64,000 nt of DNA from Limnohabitans sp. (GTDB taxonomy: Bacteria > Pseudomonadota > Gammaproteobacteria > Burkholderiales > Burkholderiaceae_C): assembly GCF_023910625.1 (NCBI RefSeq), contig NZ_JAAVVW010000003.1, positions 2,356,001 through 2,420,000 of the forward strand, in the 5' to 3' direction. Position 1 is the first letter of the stretch. Each line of letters opens with the position of its first letter. The notes under the pieces were generated by a model. It saw only the letters and a program-made list of their open reading frames with translations, was not told the origin of the DNA and did no database searches. Both the position numbers and the translations under genes were made by a program. This document shows positions 55,020 through 61,858 of this stretch, in pieces.

Positions 55020-55062
55020 AGCATCAGCAGTGCCTTGCAGAAGTAATTTCAGGTAACATGTA

Positions 55063-55102
55063 CGTTTAATCGATCATTCTGTAAATAAATATCGATTTAA
55101 CG
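55063..55102. promoter_or_regulatory. Inverted repeat before hipB
   Basis: CGTTTAATCGAT (55063-55074) and ATCGATTTAACG (55091-55102) form an 11-of-12 inverted repeat ending 3 bp before the HipB start. This is a probable HipB operator spanning the promoter. Confidence 0.7.
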
Positions 55103-55105
55103 AAC

Positions 55106-55447
55106 ATGAAAATCAATCAATCTGCCATGCTCATGCCGTCACAGCAAGAAGAGTGCGCCCGCTTGGGGCAACTTCTGGCGCGCCTGCGGTTGGCGCGTCA
55201 AGTCAAGCAGGCTGACGCTGCGCTGCGTGCAGGGCTGTCTCGCAACACGGCCTATCGCCTTGAAAAGGGAGAGCCCGGCATCGCGCTTGGGCAAGTTTTG
55301 CGCTACCTGCAGGCCATCTCGCCAGGCAGCACGCTGTTGGACTTGTTGTCTGAAAAAGATCCGGCGTTGCTGGCGCTCAGTGCGCGTGAAAAAACCCAGC
55401 GGGTCCGCGACCTGAGCGCGGCTGAGCGCGAAGAACTGGACTTTTAA
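55106..55447 (+). CDS. hipB: HipB-like Xre-family antitoxin
   Basis: 113 aa. The helix-turn-helix covers about residues 18-75: LGQLLARLRLARQVKQADAALRAGLSRNTAYRLEKGEPG. It should bind the inverted repeat just upstream and neutralise HipA. The C-terminal tail (ALSAREKTQRVRDLSAAEREELDF) is charged and helical and may contact HipA. It is 12 bp from hipA. Copy 1 of the DUF3427 repeat ends about 45 bp before its operator. Confidence 0.82.
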   Translation: MKINQSAMLMPSQQEECARLGQLLARLRLARQVKQADAALRAGLSRNTAYRLEKGEPGIALGQVLRYLQAISPGSTLLDLLSEKDPALLALSAREKTQRVRDLSAAEREELDF

Positions 55448-55459
55448 GGGGGGACAAAA

Positions 55460-56806
55460 TTGACCGCTAAAGCCCTGAAACTGATGGTCTTTGCCCACCT
55501 GGGGCAGAACTGGAACCCTTGTGGGCAGTTGCTCATGACAGAAGAAAACACCGAGGTACTTGCTTCGAGTTTTGCTTATGGCATGAACTACGCACGTCGG
55601 CCAGATGCACTGGAAATTGATCCCGTGAGCCTGAGCCTGAAAAAGCGCGATGACGTGTTGGGCAAGCGGCTCCTGCCTGCCAACCAATTGCCCATGTTCG
55701 GCGGTATTCGTGACGCGGCACCTGACTCATGGGGTCGTCGCGTCATCGAAGCCAAGCTCAAAGTACCCGCCAACAGCCTGCCAGAGTCTCAGTATTTGCT
55801 CCATGCAGGCAGCGACCGTGTGGGGGCGCTCGACATCAGAACCAGCATCCACGACGGCCCCAGTCATGGCCCCCATGTTTCGCACGACCTATCGCACCTG
55901 ATAGATGCAGCAGACCGCATCGAGGAAGGGCTGCCCGTACCTGCGCACCTCGAAGCCATTTTTGTGGATGGCACAGGACTCGGTGGTGCGCGGCCCAAAG
56001 CCTCAGTGCGTGATGCACAAGGCGTGCTGTGGCTAGCCAAGTTTTCCAGTCAAAAAGACAGCTTCGATGTGCCCGGCGTGGAAAGTGCTGCACTCCGGCT
56101 GGCCGCAGAGGCTGGCTTGAATGTTCCCGCACTCGACATGTGCACCATCGGTGAACGCAAGATCATGCTCATTCGGCGCTTCGACCGCTACTGGCTAGCA
56201 CCGGATGGTGTCGTTGGCGCGTCAGACAACTTGTTTCAAACACAACCGGGGGAAGGCCGAATGGAGCACCGATTGGGGTTTGTCAGCGGCTTGACCATGG
56301 TCGCCTGCGACGAAACCGAGTCGCGCACCAAGGCTTATACCGACCTCGCCCAAGCTGTGCGTGACCACTGCCACCCCAGTGTTATCCGAGCAGACAACGC
56401 AGAGCTTTTCAAACGCATGGTCTTCAACATCTTGGTGAGCAACGACGATGACCACCTGCGCAACCACGGCTTTTTGTGGGACCCCAGGCTGCACGGCTGG
56501 CGCTTGAGCCCCTTGTATGACGTCTTGCCCCGAGCAAGCCACGCTACCGAACGCTTCCTGCATCTGGGCGTGGGCCCGCAAGGGCGACTGGCCACCCTGG
56601 ACAACGCACTGGCCGCGCATGCACGTTTCACCCTCTCCAAGGCCGAAGCCCTGCTGATGATGGCGCAGGTCTGGCAGACCGTCAGGGAGTGGAAAGTCTA
56701 TTTTGAGCAATTCGGCGTCACTGACCCGGAAATCGGCAAGATCGCGCCAGCGTTCCGGCATTTGGACAAGGTGTCGACACCCGAACTGCGCAAGTCGCTG
56801 CCGTAG
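55460..56806 (+). CDS. hipA: HipA-family serine/threonine kinase toxin
   Basis: 448 aa from a TTG start at 55460 (GGGGGG upstream). The N-terminal HipA domain has GQLLMTEENTEVLASSFAYG and LPANQLPMFGGIRDAAPDSWGRRV. The kinase core has the P-loop-like GGARPKASVRD, LIRRFDRYW, the catalytic NDDDHLRNHGFL and the metal-binding LSPLYDVLP. HipA toxins phosphorylate aminoacyl-tRNA synthetases and induce persistence. The protein is intact and likely active. It ends 12 bp before the second DUF3427 repeat. Confidence 0.92.
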   Translation: MTAKALKLMVFAHLGQNWNPCGQLLMTEENTEVLASSFAYGMNYARRPDALEIDPVSLSLKKRDDVLGKRLLPANQLPMFGGIRDAAPDSWGRRVIEAKLKVPANSLPESQYLLHAGSDRVGALDIRTSIHDGPSHGPHVSHDLSHLIDAADRIEEGLPVPAHLEAIFVDGTGLGGARPKASVRDAQGVLWLAKFSSQKDSFDVPGVESAALRLAAEAGLNVPALDMCTIGERKIMLIRRFDRYWLAPDGVVGASDNLFQTQPGEGRMEHRLGFVSGLTMVACDETESRTKAYTDLAQAVRDHCHPSVIRADNAELFKRMVFNILVSNDDDHLRNHGFLWDPRLHGWRLSPLYDVLPRASHATERFLHLGVGPQGRLATLDNALAAHARFTLSKAEALLMMAQVWQTVREWKVYFEQFGVTDPEIGKIAPAFRHLDKVSTPELRKSLP

Positions 56807-56817
56807 GTCAGGCGCAG

Positions 56818-57158
56818 CACCGCCAGCTCTCAGCCCATCAACCCGCCCCACTTTGCAACCCAAACACCACACTCATAGGCTGGCTGCCCTGGTGTGATTG
56901 GTAGAGCACGCGGCCGTGGTAGGTGAAGGGGGCCGCTTTGCCTGCGGCCAGTTTGTTTTCGCGCACAAACAAATGGATGTCGATGCCCAAAGCGGCGTGG
57001 CGGATGATCTCTTGGCCGCGCTTGCTGCTCGGGTCAGTGGCGTTTTGGCTTTGCCAGCGTGCGCATGTCGTCGGTGGCGGGCAAGTCTTCGTAGTCCGGG
57101 TTGTTGGCCTTCAAGATGTATTGGCCGTCACGGTTTTTGGTGACCACCCGCAGCAGGT
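56818..57158 (-). pseudogene. DUF3427 gene 3' end, copy 2 with a 233-bp deletion
   Basis: The first about 240 bp match copy 3 almost exactly (two or three differences seen), ending with TGA 56838-56840 on the minus strand. At 57056 the sequence jumps from the copy-3 position 59086 to 59319, joining at a shared GCCAG. This deletes 233 bp and breaks the frame. It then follows copy 3 again to CGCAGCAGGT (about 57158) before diverging. It cannot encode a working protein. Confidence 0.88.
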
Positions 57159-57195
57159 GGCAGGGAATGTTGATATTTGAGTGGCGTGCCGACGT

Positions 57196-57900
57196 CTAGA
57201 AATCAAACCGCGCACGGCCATTCGACAGCGTCACCCTGTCTGCCGTGGTGTGGCAGTGCCATTGTTCATAACGGCCATCGGGTGTCACCATGGTCAAACT
57301 GCTCGGGTCAAAAACTGCTGCGCACACATGGTCGGTGGCACGCACCGACGCGTAGCGAATCCATGTCACCTCTGTCTGAGAGTCCCGAACCAGCGTGGCC
57401 AGTTTTTGGGTTTCGGTGTAGTCGCCCGGATGCATCCAGAGCGCCTGCGCCAAAACCCACGGGTGCGACAGCAAATCCAAAGCGCGACCCTGAACAGAGG
57501 CTTCGTACATCGAGTGCTCTGTGCTGATCGACTGCTTCATGAGCCCTGCGCTGTCCAGCAAAAAGCGCTGACGCCAATAGGCAACTTCTGCACAGGCGCA
57601 ATATGCGTCATCAGCCCCGTACCAAATGCCCGGCGAATGGACAGCGCGAAAGCGGGAGCCCGTTTGGGGCACATACCGAAAAGGCGCAGCCAAAAGGTAG
57701 TGCAAACCGTTTGCCTGTGGTGGGAGCGGCGGCTTGCTGGTCTCCAGCATTTCTTCCAGCAACAGTTGCTCATCGGCAGAATCCACCAAGCGCATGGTGG
57801 CTGCGATGTGCTGCGTCTCCACCATTCGAAACGCAGGCATGTGCAAGTCGGCGGTGAATTCATGAACCCAATCCGGGTTCCATGAAGCCGATGACGTCAA
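57196..57900 (-). CDS. RES-domain NAD+-degrading toxin
   Basis: 234-aa RES-family protein. It shows FRMVETQHIAATMRLVDSADEQ and LAAPFRYVPQTGSRFRAVHSPGIWYGADD with conserved Arg and Tyr/Glu positions (CAEVAYWRQRFL). A C-terminal region around RYASVR carries the conserved Ser of the motif. RES toxins deplete cellular NAD+ when released by their Xre/MbcA partner. The start overlaps the antitoxin stop by four bases (57897-57900). Both lie on the minus strand, opposite to hipBA. Confidence 0.88.
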   Translation of the reverse strand: MTSSASWNPDWVHEFTADLHMPAFRMVETQHIAATMRLVDSADEQLLLEEMLETSKPPLPPQANGLHYLLAAPFRYVPQTGSRFRAVHSPGIWYGADDAYCACAEVAYWRQRFLLDSAGLMKQSISTEHSMYEASVQGRALDLLSHPWVLAQALWMHPGDYTETQKLATLVRDSQTEVTWIRYASVRATDHVCAAVFDPSSLTMVTPDGRYEQWHCHTTADRVTLSNGRARFDF

Positions 57901-58271
57901 GCCGCACCCCGCATGCCATCCAGATAAGACAGTGCAGTCACAAGGCCCTGAGGGCTTTCAATCAGCGTGGCCGGAATGCCGTTCAACGCTTTGTTGTGGC
58001 TGCGCAGCCAATCCTGCCGCTTTTGTGCATCGCCACCCACAAGAGGGTCCAAAGAGCGGAACAAACGCACCAACAGCAGCGCCAGTTGTCCCTCTTTAGA
58101 CGTTGGGTCGATGCCCCGGCTGCCGTTGGCAATGCGGCTGATGGTCGGCTCACTGAACCCGATCACGCGGGCCAAAGCCGCACTCGACAGATGCAACTCT
58201 TGGGCAGCGCGCATGGTGGCTTTACCCAGCACCATGAATTTGTCGGGGGCAGTGACTGCGTTGGTTAGCAT
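57897..58271 (-). CDS. Xre/MbcA/ParS-type antitoxin
   Basis: 124 aa from ATG 58271 (MLTNAVTAPDKFMVLG). The HTH part is KATMRAAQELHLSSAALARVIGFSEPTISRI. The C-terminal toxin-binding domain (LVRLFRSLDPLVGG, WLRSHNKALNGIPATLIESPQGLVTALSYLDGMRG) is the DUF2384 type that pairs with RES toxins. It should repress the operon via the near-palindrome at 58291-58308. An in-frame start at 58283 is less likely. Confidence 0.9.
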   Translation of the reverse strand: MLTNAVTAPDKFMVLGKATMRAAQELHLSSAALARVIGFSEPTISRIANGSRGIDPTSKEGQLALLLVRLFRSLDPLVGGDAQKRQDWLRSHNKALNGIPATLIESPQGLVTALSYLDGMRGAA

Positions 58272-58290
58272 GGCGTGCTCCACTATTTCT

Positions 58291-58308
58291 ATGGAAATAA
58301 TTTACCAT
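58291..58308. promoter_or_regulatory. Near-palindrome before the Xre antitoxin
   Basis: ATGGAAATAATTTACCAT, imperfect dyad symmetry, 20 bp upstream of the antitoxin ATG (58271, minus strand). It is a probable autorepression site. Confidence 0.55.
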
Positions 58309-58401
58309 AAAAACAAAATATTTACATGTTTTATGAACTCATTCACCATTGACATATGTAAACTGACACTTGTCATGTTCTCAAAATTGAATTTTGGCGA
58401 C

Positions 58402-58758
58402 ATGACAGGGGTGACGTGTACTCGTCAAGAACATGACGACGCTCTCATGACCGAGATGCTCCAAGCCCTGCTGGACGAAACCCAAGGTGAAGAAAAGCAT
58501 CCCGCGATGGGCTTGGTCGACATCGTGGGCGATCTGATCGAGGACTATGAAGCCAAGCAACACCCTCTGCCTGAAGTCACGGGTGTGCAAGCTCTGAAAT
58601 TCCTGATGGAACAACACGGGCTGAAGCAAAGCGACCTTAGCGAGATCGGCAGTCAGGGCGTGGTGTCCGAAATCCTGACGGGCAAGCGCGAACTCAACAT
58701 TCGCCAGGTGCGAGCGCTCAGCGAACGGTTCGGCGTTTCTTCCGCGACCTTTGTTTAA
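58402..58758 (+). CDS. HigA-like antitoxin without an adjacent toxin
   Basis: 118 aa. The C-terminal HTH is strongly conserved (KFLMEQHGLKQSDLSEIGSQG, VVSEILTGKRELNIRQVRALSERFG), matching the HigA group that pairs with the HigB mRNA interferase. No HigB is found: upstream lie 130 bp with TGACACTTGTCA (58364-58375) and the divergent Xre gene. The N-terminus (TCTRQEHDDALMTEMLQ) is shorter than usual. It is either an orphan regulator or the survivor of a deleted pair. The frame to 57967 is spurious. Confidence 0.8.
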   Translation: MTGVTCTRQEHDDALMTEMLQALLDETQGEEKHPAMGLVDIVGDLIEDYEAKQHPLPEVTGVQALKFLMEQHGLKQSDLSEIGSQGVVSEILTGKRELNIRQVRALSERFGVSSATFV

Positions 58759-58846
58759 AAGGCGTGGAACACGCCCTCAGCTTCGCCCTGCAAACCATCG
58801 CCCACAGGGGTGGGCTCCTACACCAACAAACATCGCCACCGGCCTT

Positions 58847-59513
58847 CACCGCCAGCGCTCAGCCCATCAACCCGCCTCACTTTGCAACCCAAACACCACA
58901 CTCATAGGCTGGCTGCCCTGGTGTGATTGGTAGACCACGCGGCCGTGGTAGGTGAAGGGGGCCGCTTTGCCTGCGGCCAGTTTGTTTTCGCGCACAAACA
59001 AATGGATGTCGATGCCCAAAGCGGCGTGGCGGATGATCTCTTGGCCGCGCTTGCTGCTCGGGTCAGTGGCGTTTTGGCTTTGCCAGTGAAAGTGGCTGTC
59101 ATCGAGCCAGTGGTCCATGTACTTGTGCTCGTCGGCCTTGCCTTGCTTGTTGATCGTGACCAACAGGATGTGCGCCTTTTTGGGGGCGAGCACCACATGA
59201 CCGACATTCCAATTACCCGGATTGAAGGTTTCACCAAACAGCGGCGGAATGTCTTCGCGCATGAATGGTTCACCAATGGCCAGATCGAGCGGGTCAATGA
59301 TGTGGCGCAAACGGGCCAGCGTGCGCATGTCGTCGGTGGCGAGCAAGTCTTCGTAGTCCGGGTTGTTGGCCTTCAAGATGTATTGGCCGTCACGGGTTTT
59401 GGTGACCACGCGCAGCAGGTATTGGTTGTCGCCACTGTCGTCTTGCCGCTCGATGGCCACCACGCTCCCCGTGATCGAACCCGCACGGCTGGGCGTGATC
59501 AATTCGTATGATC
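58847..59513 (-). pseudogene. DUF3427 gene 3' end, copy 3 (longest)
   Basis: The minus strand is open for 211 codons from TTG 59502 to TGA 58867. It reads LITPSRAGSITGSVVAIERQ, LLATDDMRTLARLRHIIDPLDL, and HLFVRENKLAAGKAAPF, a nearly complete DUF3427 C-terminal domain. There is no ATG, ribosome binding site or N-terminal domain. Upstream of 59513 the sequence switches to the end of a DISARM locus. It is therefore a 5'-truncated gene, though a domain-sized peptide could be made. It gives the reference for copies 1 and 2. Confidence 0.82.
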
Positions 59514-59529
59514 AGAATGGAGTGTCCTG

Positions 59530-59637
59530 CTACAGAGCACAATAGATACGATGTCGGATATTTGATGCGTCAGTTCCACTAGCGGTCTCCAGTAACTCCA
59601 AAATATGGCGGTTAGCAGGTTTTGAAAAAACCTCCAT
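59530..59637 (-). pseudogene. 35-codon stub after drmB, possibly the start of drmC
   Basis: ATG 59637 opens 35 codons (MEVFSKPANRHILELLETAS, then GTDASNIRHRIYCAL) ending at TAG 59530-59532, right at the junction with DUF3427 copy 3. In DISARM loci drmC, a phospholipase D-like gene, normally follows drmB. This position and its helical N-terminus fit a drmC cut after its first codons. The sequence is too short to prove it. Confidence 0.3.
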
Positions 59638-59740
59638 CACTGCATTCTGATTTCTTTGATCATTTCGAAATTATCCGGCTGCGGTTTTTTCGTATGGTGC
59701 GTAAACGGTCAGCCGTGTACGCGTCTCAATCTGTTTAGCA

Positions 59741-61858
59741 CTATGAGAAAAAGCCTATTTCCGGCCGATTCAGATCCCCTATCAGCATGCCTCGATCCAG
59801 TAGCCGATTCTGCATCTCACATGAGGTCTCCGGCAACAGGCCGCAGGAATGGCATGCAGCGAGATTGCAGTTGTCCGGACCTTGGCCGGTGCTCTCGATG
59901 CAAACAGGATCACTTGAACACCAGCGAGCGCGATCAAGTGCCCGAGCAATTGTGCGGTCGAGCTGTTCTGGCTCACCCATCCGAACGAGTCCTCCCATAG
60001 TGCCTTCCGAATCTCCTGCGGCGGTGTAAATCAGGATTCCGGACATCTGCGGTTGAGTATCTGAGAAGTAGATGCGTTCACGCAGTGAGGATGAACCATA
60101 TCCGCAGTCGAACACGAGTTGGCTGATCAGAACATGTGCAAATGTGTGCATTAGAACGAGAACAGGGGATGCGTCATCAACATGAATCTGGCGCCTCGCT
60201 GCCTGAGCTTGGAGATTCCGATTAACTTGGCGAAGCCGCTCCCTGTGCAGAGCACCGAATTCCTTGTCCCAATTGGCAAGACGCTCTTCATCGAACCTGA
60301 GGAAAATTCCTTCGCCGCGGACTACAGCGGCAGGAAGCCAGTTGCGTTGAGTCCTCGAGATGAGCTTCCAGCGTTGGGCTGGCGGCATGTTTGAACTGGC
60401 GTAGATTCTGCTGAAGCCGACAAATGCCCGCGTCTCCCGCAACTTGTCGAGCAGCGCAACACGGGAGAAGTTACTGCGCACTAGGTCGGTGTAGCTCTCA
60501 ATGGGCTTGCTCCGCACTAGCAGATTCACTTTTGGAAGTCCGTCCTGCCCATCCCGGCAGAAAGCGCGGTACTCCTCTGCGCGATAGGTTTTGTCCGAAA
60601 CGTCCTCCGTGAGTTGTGAATCGCCCTCCGATCCAATTCCTTCACGACGTTTCAGCCATATGGTCACTGATTCCACTAGCAGTCCCGGATCGATTGACCA
60701 GTCTGGAGCAGCGGTGTTAATGAGATCAGCGAGAATTTTGGAAGAAACCTTTCCATCTGCCGCTACCTTGACCTTCTGAACCAAGGCACTGGCGGTTAGC
60801 CGTGGGTGGGTCAGTATTTCGTGCAGGATGTGCGTGTTGACCGCACCAGCGAGGACCTCCGGCTTAACCTCGGACTCCGGATGACGACGTCGCAAGATAA
60901 TACCTGCTGCCTTTGGCCCCAGCGTTCCGTTTTCCGCTGCTAGTGCTCCGTTAAGGAGTTCTTGTTTGAATGTGTAATCGTCGAGTAGATCGAGCACCGG
61001 TTGGGGCAGACCATTGTCTTCAATATCCGGAACGTAGATCGAGCTACGGACATCGCCGAAGTAGAGGTTGCTTGCTCCGCGAAGCACCGCCCTCAGGTTC
61101 TGCCCACATGGATCGGTAGGGTCTTCGCCGCCATCGCCCAGTCCGAGTGCAGGGTTCTGTCCATTGCACATGATGTTCATTGCGGTGAGGGCCGACGTGC
61201 CATCGGGTTCGACGCTGAACGCACCGGCGAGCGACCTGCGTGCTACTTCGATAATTCCTGAATCATTTTGGCGCTCGGCAACGATAACCACGCCAGCAAT
61301 TGACGCAGAGCCTGTGGAAATGATGCGCAGCCAGCGGTCATTCCTGATGCCATCCCAATCGGAACGATCAAGGCCAAGCCACTCGATCCACGGGAAATCT
61401 CGCAGGTGACCCGACTGGCATGCACTGACAAAACGGACTTGGACAGCTCGCCTCCTAGAATGACTCCGTCCTTTTTCTGCGCCGCTACCAATGGGCCCTA
61501 GACAATCTGGTGCAGATCGATGGTGATACTTTGCCTCGAACATACGACCGCAGCGGGGGCACGAGTGCCACAGCGGGAATCTCAGGAAAGGCAGTTTTAG
61601 GCCAAGGTTGACGGCGCTTCCCGCGCCGCCGCCTTCTACCATCCGGAAGTCTGGAGGCTGGACAAAGAAATCGACGCCGAGACGCTTCGCGAGCCTCGGT
61701 TCATCATCTACTCGGAATTCACGATGATCAGGGTTCCTCTCATCGAAGGGCCAAGCGTCTAGACCGGCGTGGATCAATGAGACTGGTCCTGGGAAGTCAA
61801 CCATAGCACCGACACCGAACGGTGACACGGCCTGTGATCGTCTGATTGGGCGGGTCAT
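59741..61858 (-). CDS. drmB: DISARM protein DrmB (DUF1998)
   Basis: 705 aa. The N-terminus (RRSQAVSPFGVGAMVDFPGP) and zinc-like CPRCGRMFEAKYH are typical. The C-terminal DUF1998 domain has HTFAHVLISQLVFDCGYGSSS, then LRERIYFSD, and a cysteine cluster CNLAACHSCGLLPETSCE followed by NRLLDRGM. DrmA and DrmB form the core complex of the DISARM anti-phage system. Its start overlaps the drmA stop (ATGA, 61855-61858). The reading frame is intact. No drmC follows in recognisable form. Confidence 0.9.
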   Translation of the reverse strand: MTRPIRRSQAVSPFGVGAMVDFPGPVSLIHAGLDAWPFDERNPDHREFRVDDEPRLAKRLGVDFFVQPPDFRMVEGGGAGSAVNLGLKLPFLRFPLWHSCPRCGRMFEAKYHHRSAPDCLGPIGSGAEKGRSHSRRRAVQVRFVSACQSGHLRDFPWIEWLGLDRSDWDGIRNDRWLRIISTGSASIAGVVIVAERQNDSGIIEVARRSLAGAFSVEPDGTSALTAMNIMCNGQNPALGLGDGGEDPTDPCGQNLRAVLRGASNLYFGDVRSSIYVPDIEDNGLPQPVLDLLDDYTFKQELLNGALAAENGTLGPKAAGIILRRRHPESEVKPEVLAGAVNTHILHEILTHPRLTASALVQKVKVAADGKVSSKILADLINTAAPDWSIDPGLLVESVTIWLKRREGIGSEGDSQLTEDVSDKTYRAEEYRAFCRDGQDGLPKVNLLVRSKPIESYTDLVRSNFSRVALLDKLRETRAFVGFSRIYASSNMPPAQRWKLISRTQRNWLPAAVVRGEGIFLRFDEERLANWDKEFGALHRERLRQVNRNLQAQAARRQIHVDDASPVLVLMHTFAHVLISQLVFDCGYGSSSLRERIYFSDTQPQMSGILIYTAAGDSEGTMGGLVRMGEPEQLDRTIARALDRARWCSSDPVCIESTGQGPDNCNLAACHSCGLLPETSCEMQNRLLDRGMLIGDLNRPEIGFFS

